The notes under the pieces: model-generated
Databases searched by the model: none
Told to the model about the DNA's origin: nothing
The model's input: the letters and a program-made list of their open reading frames with translations, nothing else
Part shown: positions 1 to 6,597 of the stretch, piece after piece
How positions within the stretch are numbered: the first letter of the stretch is position 1
Layout: each line of letters starts with the position of its first letter
Position numbers and translations under genes: made by a program
DNA from: JAVVEH01 sp032251435
Lineage (GTDB): Bacteria > Verrucomicrobiota > Lentisphaeria > Oligosphaerales > MVZH01
Direction: 5' to 3'
DNA: 12,178 nt
NCBI GenBank assembly: GCA_032251435.1
Contig: JAVVEH010000070.1
Coordinates: forward strand, 1 to 12,178

Positions 1-38
1 AATATAGGTTAGTGTTAAAGATTGCGCAAGTTTAAATT

Positions 39-707
39 TTACATTATACTAGAAGCATTGTAGATGGATCGTCTTCCTTTGGCATGCTGGCGTTCATAGT
101 ATACGGGGGTACCGGTCGTGAGATCGCCATTGGCATCCAAGGCTTTCAGGCGGGTGATGTAGTTGACATATTTGCCGGAGGTACCATCTGTTCCGGGGGG
201 AACACCCAGGGGTGAACCCGCCTTGAAATAGTAGACCATGTCCTCGCCGTTGGGGCGGCGGAGGGTGACGGATCTGGCAATACCTTCGGGCAGTTTGGCT
301 ATATCGGTGACCACATTGGTGATCCAACTGTTTATATTGGAGTAGAAATGCAGTCCCTGGGGGGAAAAGATGACCGGGGTGGGTTTCAAATATTGAAAAA
401 ACAAGACAGGCTTGCCGAGGACATCGTTCGCAGCGTAGCCGGGGGATCCCGAGGATCCGCAGGATTCACAGGCTCCTAATGGAATGACCAGTTTGATGCA
501 ATTAGCGGTCGTGCCAGATGTCTTGTCGTTGCCGTTACAAGGAGGGCACTGGCAGTCTTCGGTATCGTCTGGGGGTTCGACCACAGGGGGGGGAGGTGTA
601 TCCTTCACCTCTGAGCTTGCCGGGTTGGTTGCATAAGCCGAATTAAAAGTCAGCGCCAGAACAGCAGCGAACGAGAAGACAATATATTTTAATTTGAGGT
701 CACACAT
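39..707 (-). CDS. Exported protein resembling the N-terminal leader of an RHS-repeat protein, probably truncated
   Basis: The 222-residue product starts with a clear signal peptide (charged start, hydrophobic residues 8-20, likely cleavage after AYA at residue 26), then a proline-rich linker (37-47) and a cysteine cluster (C52, C54, C57, C70, C80, C83). Residues 70-215 look like the conserved leader that precedes RHS/YD repeats in large secreted proteins: a beta-rich start, 'FSPQGLHFYS' (114-123), 'SVTLRRPNGEDMVYYF' (146-161), and 'YYERQHAKGRRSIYNASS' (203-220), which matches the usual pattern of an aromatic pair followed by a glycine-turn and a YxA segment. The reading frame then stops, and no RHS repeats follow, so this is probably a remnant or a stand-alone leader. 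The last 60 bases are much richer in A+T than the rest. An AAAGGA box lies about 13 bases before the ATG. The only methionine near the signal peptide is the chosen start. The RHS link is from memory of family patterns, not a search. Confidence 0.6.
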   Translation of the reverse strand: MCDLKLKYIVFSFAAVLALTFNSAYATNPASSEVKDTPPPPVVEPPDDTEDCQCPPCNGNDKTSGTTANCIKLVIPLGACESCGSSGSPGYAANDVLGKPVLFFQYLKPTPVIFSPQGLHFYSNINSWITNVVTDIAKLPEGIARSVTLRRPNGEDMVYYFKAGSPLGVPPGTDGTSGKYVNYITRLKALDANGDLTTGTPVYYERQHAKGRRSIYNASSIM

Positions 708-789
708 ATCTATTCAGTTATCCTTTGGTTGCGGTTAACAACAGAAACCTTTTTTACCATCACGTTCATTGCCCCGTGGGGGGCATTGG

Positions 790-809
790 TGTCAATTTGA
801 TAATTGACA
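790..809. repeat. Perfect 8-bp dyad, possible operator or hairpin
   Basis: TGTCAATT and AATTGACA form a perfect inverted repeat around TGAT. Each arm contains a TTGACA box, one per strand. The dyad lies about 83 bases upstream of the RHS-leader gene start, so it may be an operator or hold a -35 box for that gene, although no good -10 box was seen at the right distance. A GC hairpin (GCCCC/GGGGC, 771-784) sits beside it. Confidence 0.5.
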
Positions 810-822
810 TTGTATTCTTGAT

Positions 823-861
823 GCGGCAGTCCCTGCCGCTCGTAGCCGCAGAGGACTGCGG
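823..861. repeat. Double hairpin (REP-like)
   Basis: Two perfect stems lie six bases apart: GCGGCAG-TCC-CTGCCGC (823-839) and CCGCAG-AGGA-CTGCGG (846-861). The stems share the core GCAG/CTGC, so alternative pairing between them is possible. Paired GC-rich hairpins between genes are the usual layout of bacterial REP or BIME elements. Whether copies exist elsewhere in the genome cannot be seen from this window. Confidence 0.55.
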
Positions 862-954
862 AATCCAAAAAATCGTATGCAAGGTGCATAGATTGCCCAA
901 TGAGTCATGCTGCTGCGTCGTTCCTTGAGGACAATAATTTTTCTGTTCGACAGA

Positions 955-999
955 CCTAGGGCGGTGCCCTAGGCTATCATTGCAATGTCCCGTTGGGAC
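955..999. repeat. Double hairpin with CCTAGGGC/GCCCTAGG stem
   Basis: CCTAGGGC-GGT-GCCCTAGG (955-973) is a perfect 8-bp stem with a 3-base loop. Thirteen bases later GTCCC-GTT-GGGAC (987-999) forms a second, 5-bp stem with a 3-base loop. A run of six A follows at 1002-1007. A closely similar CCTAGGGCG-loop-GCCCTAGG element is, as I recall, widely dispersed in genomes of several environmental bacterial phyla, which would make this a REP-like mobile repeat. The similarity is from memory and not a search result. Confidence 0.6.
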
Positions 1000-1018
1000 T
1001 TAAAAAACGTTTCCCCTA

Positions 1019-1033
1019 CGCCCGGGTCGGGCG
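1019..1033. repeat. Short perfect hairpin
   Basis: CGCCCG-GGT-CGGGCG is a perfect 6-bp stem with a GGT loop, the same loop sequence as the 955-973 hairpin. It lies between that element and the heptamer array at 1047. Confidence 0.45.
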
Positions 1034-1046
1034 GGATTATTTAATT

Positions 1047-1074
1047 TTCGAACATCCAACGTTTAACGTCCAAC
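1047..1074 (-). repeat. Degenerate heptamer array, GTTNNNN type (4 units)
   Basis: Read on the minus strand, four consecutive 7-base units each begin with GTT: GTTGGAC, GTTAAAC, GTTGGAT, GTTCGAA. The three-base anchor is invariant while the other four positions vary. The same type of array, again with four units, is at 12079-12106 on the plus strand. Confidence 0.6.
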
Positions 1075-1081
1075 TTTAAAT

Positions 1082-1112
1082 GCGTCTTCGGTCTTCTCAC
1101 CTCTTCTGAGAT
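1082..1112 (-). repeat. Degenerate heptamer array, ANNNNNG type (3-4 units)
   Basis: On the minus strand this reads ATCTCAG, a 3-base insert AAG, then AGGTGAG, AAGACCG, AAGACGC. Apart from the last base of the final unit, each 7-mer starts with A and ends with G with a variable core. It resembles the cleaner array at 12144-12178 (AGGTCGG, AGGTCAG, AGACCAG). It directly adjoins the GTTNNNN array. Confidence 0.45.
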
Positions 1113-1123
1113 TTGCGCTTTTC

Positions 1124-1174
1124 GTAGGCCGGGGTTCTTTCCCCGGCTAAGCCGGACACGGAAGTCCGGCCTAC
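1124..1174. repeat. Branched fold-back element with 9-bp terminal inverted repeats
   Basis: The ends GTAGGCCGG (1124-1132) and CCGGCCTAC (1166-1174) are perfect inverted repeats. Inside are two perfect 7-bp stems, GCCGGGG-TTCTTT-CCCCGGC (1128-1147) and GCCGGAC-ACGGAA-GTCCGGC (1151-1170). These compete with the outer pairing, leaving a 4-bp outer stem and a three-way junction when both form. The element starts 27 bases after the stop codon of the giant gene, so it could stabilise or end that mRNA, but no T-run follows on the minus strand. A REP-like or MITE-like dispersed repeat is the better guess. Confidence 0.65.
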
Positions 1175-1201
1175 AAACTTCGACTTTTTCCCGCTCCCAA
1201 A

Positions 1202-4200
1202 TTAGAATCCTCCGATATTAACACCGTCCTGAAATGCTGAAACAGTATGACAAACGGAGGTCAGCGTTTCGGCGGATTTGATCATTCTGTAGCGGTATTC
1301 GCCGAGTTCATTGAAATCGTCGGCGGTCACGGTGCGTTGTGTTGTACCGTCTTCGAAGGTGACACCGGATACAATGATTTTTATTTTAATCACCAGGTCG
1401 GGGGGCACGGTTCCGAGCACCAGGCGCATTTCGCCGAGGGTACTGCCGTCGTCAAATGTCTGAATGACGTCATAATTTCGTGATTTCATACCACCTTCGT
1501 AGGCGATGCTCTGAATGTCGGTTGACGCCATGACCGGGCCATCGTCGCCCAGACGGGCGAGGATCCGGGCTGGTTTGTCATCCCACGCGGTGATGGCGAA
1601 ACGGCGGCCATAGGGATCCAGCGGTGTGTTGACCAGGCTGATGCCGGTATCATAGCTCAACACGGCTTCGTTGGGCACCCCTGGATTATCCCAGATGCGT
1701 TCTTTATTGACAATAGCGATCGGGGAGCCGCTGAAAGAGCAGCTTTTGACTGTGACTGTGATCTCTTTAAACACCGGCGCGCCGGATTGCGGTGTCCAGA
1801 GGGCGCCGACGGTGTATTCGCCAGCCTGTTCGAAGCGGTGGACCACAGGATTTCCCACAGTGCTGTTGAGCTGTTCCCCCTCGATTGCGAAGGTGATGTA
1901 GCCGCCGGTTTCGCCTTCGGGGAAGGCATCCAGCAGCAAGGCGTCGCCGGTTCTGACTGTCAGATCTTCAGCGATCATGACATTTGTCACGGTCCAGGTT
2001 ACGGAGTGATTCTGTGTTTTCATCCCATTCTGCCAGGAGAGGGTGACGGGAGTCGGAGCGGCGGGATCCAGGTCGATATTGGCGTACCAGCGTTCAGCGG
2101 GGGCGGGAATAACCGTGTTGACAAGCTGATTGTTTTCGACCGGCAGAGGGCTGTCGGCGGGAATGTATCCTGACAGAATTTTCATGGCATCCACAAAATA
2201 TCCGGGGCCTTCGAGACACACGGGGGAGACGGCGCTAATCGTCGGCGCGTTGTCATCGAGTGCGGAAAGCGCGTCGGCGCGGTTCTGCCGCCAGTCGGTG
2301 CCACCGGGACTAAGCAGGCGCAGGCGGTTGATTTTCAGCGATGTGTACAGGGCATTATTACGCCATTCGACCCGAATGGTATGCTGACCGGCCGCCAGAT
2401 AAGGCAGGTAAAACACGGCGGTGCCGGGGGAACCATAAGGCGCTTCGAGTACATCGGCGGCGGCGTAGGCTCCGTCAACAAAGAGGCGCAGGTTAAAATA
2501 CCGTTCAGTGGTCACGGGGTTGTTCTGGGTCCCGTCCACCTCCAGTTTATAGACATCGGCTTCCGGCAGGGAGATGGAGTATTCCAGCCAGCCTTTTGTA
2601 TCCCTGGCGACCAGCGCGTCCCCCTCGACCTCCCAGGTTCCGAGCATATTTGTCGCATCTGTGGCGACGAGGGTTTGAATAGTGGTGACCGTGCCGTCGA
2701 AGTCAGCGGTCAGGGGATCCGTCCGGGCCAGAAGCACTTCCTCGCTGTCGGAGACGCCATCGCCGTCGGTGTCCGCGTTGAGGGGGTCGGTTCCGAGCGC
2801 GTATTCCTCCTCATTGGTCAGACCGTCGTCATCGAGATCTGCAACTCCATCTTTTCTGAGGGGGTCGGTACCGTTTTCAATCTCCCAGTTGTCCGGTTGC
2901 GTGTCGCCGTCGGTGTCGGCGAGGAGGGGATCGGTTTTATGGACATAAATTTCATCATAGTCAGACAGCGTATCGCCGTCCGTATCCGCGTCATGCGGAT
3001 TGGTGCTGAAGAGGGCTTCTTCAAAATTCAACAGCCCGTCATTGTCCGCATCCAGGAACATGTCCGCATCACTGAGGGGGTCGAAACCGTTGGCAAGTTC
3101 CCAGCCGTCGTTCATCATATCGCCGTCGGTATCGGCGTTGGTCGGATCGGTGGGATTGGCGGCGGCGATTTCGTCCCCGTCAGCGATCCCGTCCCCGTCG
3201 GTATCGGCGTTGTCGTAGCTGGTTCCGAGAAGACTTTCGGCGTAGGCGCTCAAGCCGTCATTATCGGTGTCCGCGGCGGTGTCGGCGAGGGCGTCCAGAT
3301 TGGCGGCAGTCATGCGCAGTGCGTGAAAGCGGATGTTGTCGACAGCTCCGGCCAGGAGGCCGTCATCAGCGGTACCGGATGAGGCGAAGCGGACGGTTTC
3401 CGGGCTCCACTGGAAGGTTGAGGTGGTGGTGGCTTCCGTGGCCCGGCGACCGTCAATCAGCATGGTGACTTTGCCATCGCCGAACAGGAGGGCAATCTGG
3501 TACCAGCGGCTGGTCAGAACGGCCCCCTGGGGTGATTCCAGCCGCAGGGCGGCACCGGTGGCGGGATCAAGCAGATCAGCGGCCATGGCGTGTCGCGGTG
3601 TGCGCGACAGTTTGAAAAGGGCTGTATTGTCCGCGGCGTTCAGCACGGTGACGGTCATGGTTCCGTCCTGTTCCGCGCCGGTGACGGTATTGCCGTAGAG
3701 GGCATCGAAACGGACGCGGGCGAGGACGGTGAACGCGTCACCGGGAAAGGCCGGCGCGGCGGCGGTCACCGCATTGTCATCCAGGCCGTCAAAGACCCGG
3801 GCGCGCCCCAGCACGGCGGGAGCGCTGACCGTGCCGGTGAGGGCCGCGTGGAATCCTCCGGCTCCCTTATCGAGGGCCCGGTCGCCTTCCGCTTCATCGA
3901 ATGTCCACCAGGCCAGGAGTTGGCCGGGCGCGTCCAAGGGATCGAGTCCGGCTTCGACTTCCCAGCCGTCGGACAATCCATCGAAGTCACTGTCGGCCAG
4001 AAACGGATTCGTTCCCGCTTCGTATTCATCCCCGTCATTGAGTCCGTCCCCGTCGGTATCCGCGCGGAGCGGGTTGGTGCCCAGTCGCAGTTCATCCGCG
4101 TCTGAGAGTCCGTCGCCGTCGGTATCGGCTTTTTCGGGGTCCGTTCCGGCGTTGTATTCGGCCAGCGTTGTGAGTCCGTCCACGTCGTTGTCGTTGAACG

Positions 4201-6493
4201 CGTCCCCCAAATCCTTCACCTGGTCATGGGTGAGGGCTTTTGACAGGATACAGACAGAATCGACAGCTCCCTGGAGTGGCGTTGTGGCGGCACTGCTGTT
4301 GCCGATATTGACCGCCTGACCGTCCAGGCTGGCGGTGACGGGGCTCTGATCGCCCCTGGCAGCGTCGATATAGAGGGCTGCTGTGTTGTCGGCATTGACT
4401 GTCAGGACGGCATGGTACCAGCGATTTTCCATCAGGGCTCCGTCGGCTGTTGTCATGATAATGCCATCCAGGTCTGCGGCGAGGGCGTGCCGGGCCGTTT
4501 TATAGAAGCGTACGGGGGAGCCACCCGGGGTGTCGGGAAGTTCCAGAATGGTCATTTCGCCGTCTTCGGCGGGGGCTGTGACTGTGTTGCCGTAAAGCGT
4601 GTCGGGGCGGAAGCGGAAAGCGATGGTGAAGACATCGGACGCGCGGGAGGTGTTGGCGGGTGCTGCGGCGAATGAGTCGGTGCCGTTGAATACCACAAAG
4701 GTATCTGCGGATTCCGCAGCGCGTGTGACATGTGTCAGCGTTGCGTGGGCGGCGAGAGGGGATCTATCCAGGGCGGTTGTCCCATCGGCTTCATTAAAGC
4801 TCCAGAGCCCGAGCAGATCTGTCACGGTAAAGGTGGCGGGATTTAATCCGTGAGCGATTTCCCAGGCATCGGACAGCCCGTCAAAATCCGTATCCATCCG
4901 GTTGGGATCGGTATCGGCCTGGAACTCTTCCAGATTGGTGAGTCCATCGCCATCGATATCCAGGGCTGCATCGGCGGAGTTATCCCGGTCCAGACCATTG
5001 GCCTTTTCCCAGCCGTTGGTCATGCCGTCGTTATCGTTGTCCCCTTCCGGGTCGGTATCATCAAAGGTGGGGTCGGTCAGTGCCAGATATTCCCGGTAGT
5101 TTGTCGCCAGGTCGTTATCCGGATCCGCGTCGGGAGAGGTGTCCAGTGTGCCGAAGTAGACCATTTCCCAGAAATCGCACAGGCCGTCCTGATCACTGTC
5201 GACCAGTACCGGAAATGAACGGGTCAGTGCCTGTTTTGCGGATTTGGCATCCGACTTGGGGCTGCCGCCCAGCTGATCACTGTTACCGGCTGTGTCACCG
5301 GTTCCGAGTTTTCCCCTGGAACCGCCGCCAAAAGCGCGCATCTTGAAACCCTCGCGGAGAATAAAGCTGTGGTTGTCGCCAGCACCGGCTGAGACCGCAT
5401 TATACAGAACAGTGCCGTCCTGATTGAGAACAAGAGCAGGTGCTGTGCGGTTATCAGTTGTGCCGATTCCGAGCTGTCCGACGTTATTGAGGCCAAAGGC
5501 CGCGCAGGTTCCGTCCGAAAGTACTGCGAGGGTGTGGGCCTGTCCACAGGACAGGGAGACGACGCCGGAAAGAACACCGTTGCCTCCAAAACCGAGGACC
5601 GGCCCCGGAAGCGAGCGGTCTGAAGATAGTCCGTTCCCGAGCCGTCCGTCGTCTCCGCATCCCCAGCTTAACAGGGTTCCATCTGTTTTGAGGGCCACAG
5701 TAAACCGGTCGCCGGCGGCCAGGGCGGCGATATCACCGAGCGGCTGAGTCCCGTCGGCGGACAGAACCCGTCGGGGCAGGAACGATGCTGTGGTCGAAGC
5801 GTCCCCGAGCTGTCCGCGGGAGTTGGCGCCGAAGGCCACCACTGTGTGGTCAGAAAGTAGAATCAGGGAATGATTGAATCCGGCGGCGACGGCGACGGCG
5901 CCGGTCAGAGGTCCCGCGTCGTCCGGAGACAGAACTGTGACCGCTGCGGAGCTGTCGGCGCGCGTGCCGCCGCCCAGCTGTCCGTCGTTGTTGGCACCCC
6001 AGGCTTTCACCGTGCCGTCGGCTGTCAGAGCGAGGGTGTGGGCGGCCCCGCAGGCGACGGCGGTGATATCCGTGAGAGGTTGTCCGGTTTCAGCGTCAAT
6101 CACGCGGACAGGCAGAGCTGATTTTCTCTTGTCCCCGGTGCCCAGCTGGCCGTTCTTATTGTCACCCCAGCAGACAATTCCACCGTCTTTGAGAAGGGCG
6201 GCGGTGTGGGCGGCTCCCGCGTCCACAGCGGCCGCACCGGTGAGCATTGACACGCTGTCCGGAGAAAGGACATGATCCATATAGGGGCGGCTGCCGCCGG
6301 GAGAGCCGTCTCCGAGGCGGCCGTCGATATTTGATCCCCAGGTTAATACGCCACCGTCGGGAAGAATGGCCGCGGAATGGCTGTCCCCACCGACGACGAC
6401 CGCGGCGGCGGCACGCGGGAAGGGGATGGCCAGGAAGAAAGCCAGGGCGGCTGTTCCGAGCGTTTTTGAAAGACAAAATCTGTAATGTTTCAT
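1202..6493 (-). CDS. Giant exported RCC1 / thrombospondin-3 / LamG-like multidomain protein
   Basis: This 1763-residue protein is probably a calcium-stabilised surface or secreted adhesin or carbohydrate-binding protein; no catalytic domain is visible. Numbering from the ATG at 6493: signal peptide (1-30, ending in an AAA run); seven RCC1 repeats (about 30-400), with the conserved Gxx-H and DG...WG..xxGQLG pattern every 55-57 residues, enough for one full seven-bladed propeller; calcium-binding DxDxDG motifs (432-555); a LamG/concanavalin-like sandwich (560-765); more DxDxDG (768-850); a second LamG-like module (858-1065); a long DxDxDG block (1075-1265); a CBM6/35-like galactose-binding domain (1277-1395); and an Ig/PKD-like and unassigned C-terminus (1420-1763). 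No LPXTG, PEP-CTERM or autotransporter end was seen. A longer frame begins at 6553, but the 6493 start places a standard signal peptide at the N-terminus and has GGGGA about ten bases upstream. It lies 104 bp after the FGE-like gene and is probably co-transcribed. Confidence 0.88.
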   Translation of the reverse strand: MKHYRFCLSKTLGTAALAFFLAIPFPRAAAAVVVGGDSHSAAILPDGGVLTWGSNIDGRLGDGSPGGSRPYMDHVLSPDSVSMLTGAAAVDAGAAHTAALLKDGGIVCWGDNKNGQLGTGDKRKSALPVRVIDAETGQPLTDITAVACGAAHTLALTADGTVKAWGANNDGQLGGGTRADSSAAVTVLSPDDAGPLTGAVAVAAGFNHSLILLSDHTVVAFGANSRGQLGDASTTASFLPRRVLSADGTQPLGDIAALAAGDRFTVALKTDGTLLSWGCGDDGRLGNGLSSDRSLPGPVLGFGGNGVLSGVVSLSCGQAHTLAVLSDGTCAAFGLNNVGQLGIGTTDNRTAPALVLNQDGTVLYNAVSAGAGDNHSFILREGFKMRAFGGGSRGKLGTGDTAGNSDQLGGSPKSDAKSAKQALTRSFPVLVDSDQDGLCDFWEMVYFGTLDTSPDADPDNDLATNYREYLALTDPTFDDTDPEGDNDNDGMTNGWEKANGLDRDNSADAALDIDGDGLTNLEEFQADTDPNRMDTDFDGLSDAWEIAHGLNPATFTVTDLLGLWSFNEADGTTALDRSPLAAHATLTHVTRAAESADTFVVFNGTDSFAAAPANTSRASDVFTIAFRFRPDTLYGNTVTAPAEDGEMTILELPDTPGGSPVRFYKTARHALAADLDGIIMTTADGALMENRWYHAVLTVNADNTAALYIDAARGDQSPVTASLDGQAVNIGNSSAATTPLQGAVDSVCILSKALTHDQVKDLGDAFNDNDVDGLTTLAEYNAGTDPEKADTDGDGLSDADELRLGTNPLRADTDGDGLNDGDEYEAGTNPFLADSDFDGLSDGWEVEAGLDPLDAPGQLLAWWTFDEAEGDRALDKGAGGFHAALTGTVSAPAVLGRARVFDGLDDNAVTAAAPAFPGDAFTVLARVRFDALYGNTVTGAEQDGTMTVTVLNAADNTALFKLSRTPRHAMAADLLDPATGAALRLESPQGAVLTSRWYQIALLFGDGKVTMLIDGRRATEATTTSTFQWSPETVRFASSGTADDGLLAGAVDNIRFHALRMTAANLDALADTAADTDNDGLSAYAESLLGTSYDNADTDGDGIADGDEIAAANPTDPTNADTDGDMMNDGWELANGFDPLSDADMFLDADNDGLLNFEEALFSTNPHDADTDGDTLSDYDEIYVHKTDPLLADTDGDTQPDNWEIENGTDPLRKDGVADLDDDGLTNEEEYALGTDPLNADTDGDGVSDSEEVLLARTDPLTADFDGTVTTIQTLVATDATNMLGTWEVEGDALVARDTKGWLEYSISLPEADVYKLEVDGTQNNPVTTERYFNLRLFVDGAYAAADVLEAPYGSPGTAVFYLPYLAAGQHTIRVEWRNNALYTSLKINRLRLLSPGGTDWRQNRADALSALDDNAPTISAVSPVCLEGPGYFVDAMKILSGYIPADSPLPVENNQLVNTVIPAPAERWYANIDLDPAAPTPVTLSWQNGMKTQNHSVTWTVTNVMIAEDLTVRTGDALLLDAFPEGETGGYITFAIEGEQLNSTVGNPVVHRFEQAGEYTVGALWTPQSGAPVFKEITVTVKSCSFSGSPIAIVNKERIWDNPGVPNEAVLSYDTGISLVNTPLDPYGRRFAITAWDDKPARILARLGDDGPVMASTDIQSIAYEGGMKSRNYDVIQTFDDGSTLGEMRLVLGTVPPDLVIKIKIIVSGVTFEDGTTQRTVTADDFNELGEYRYRMIKSAETLTSVCHTVSAFQDGVNIGGF
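2699..3271 (-). repeat. Tandem calcium-binding repeat block (thrombospondin type 3-like)
   Basis: Eight DxDxDG or close motifs occur at intervals of about 21-28 residues, for example DTDGDGI, DTDGDMM, DADNDGL, DTDGDTL, DLDDDGL and DTDGDGV. Each is followed by a stretch ending in WE or EE and then T/N-DP. At DNA level this gives recurrent plus-strand words such as CCGTCGCCGTCGGTATCGGC. The same words explain a long open frame on the opposite strand. Motifs lacking the final G (DTDGDMM, DTDGDTL, DTDGDTQ) may bind calcium less well. Confidence 0.8.
3299..3994 (-). repeat. TSP3-LamG module, copy 2
   Basis: This module encodes DSDFDGLSDGWE followed by a LamG-like sandwich with LYGNTVT, QDGTMTV and RHAMAADL, matching copy 1 in motif order and spacing. 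LamG-like modules usually bind carbohydrate or other proteins at a surface. Confidence 0.75.
4199..4894 (-). repeat. TSP3-LamG module, copy 1
   Basis: This module encodes DTDFDGLSDAWE followed by a LamG-like sandwich with LYGNTVT, EDGEMTIL and RHALAADL. It is paralogous to copy 2 at 3299-3994, with the equivalent start exactly 300 residues earlier. The two have diverged strongly outside the shared motifs, so the duplication is old. Confidence 0.75.
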
Positions 6494-6597
6494 AATTGCT
6501 GTATCCCCGCGCAAGTGAGTGACCCTGTCACTTTTTCTGTCGATTTTTCCCATGATTTTCCAAAATATGAAGTCATGTCTTCCTTATTCACGCGTTT

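Larger units (their letters stand above)
708..1201. other. Non-coding spacer packed with hairpins and heptamer repeats
   Basis: This 494-bp spacer separates the giant RCC1 protein gene from the short RHS-leader gene. Short open frames in it show no convincing start, ribosome binding site or domain. It instead holds a dense run of perfect inverted repeats (771-784, 790-809, 823-839, 846-861, 955-973, 987-999, 1019-1033, 1124-1174) and degenerate 7-bp tandem repeats (1047-1112), described individually. The density suggests successive insertions of REP-like elements into a permissive site rather than a single regulator. Confidence 0.75.

Noticed and set aside
725..928. Plus-strand open frame of 67 codons in the hairpin-rich spacer
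   Set aside because: It runs through three inverted repeats, has no clear ribosome binding site and shows no signal peptide or domain.
2381..3382. Long plus-strand open frame of 333 codons opposite the calcium-repeat block
   Set aside because: It is the mirror of the Asp/Gly-rich repeats, whose GAC, GAT and GGC codons read as Val, Ile and Ala on the other strand. It has no ribosome binding site or recognisable domain, while the minus-strand frame is unbroken for over 1700 codons.
6494..6553. Longer start for the giant RCC1 protein at 6553
   Set aside because: It would put 20 mostly charged residues before an otherwise standard signal peptide. The ATG at 6493 gives a normal export signal.
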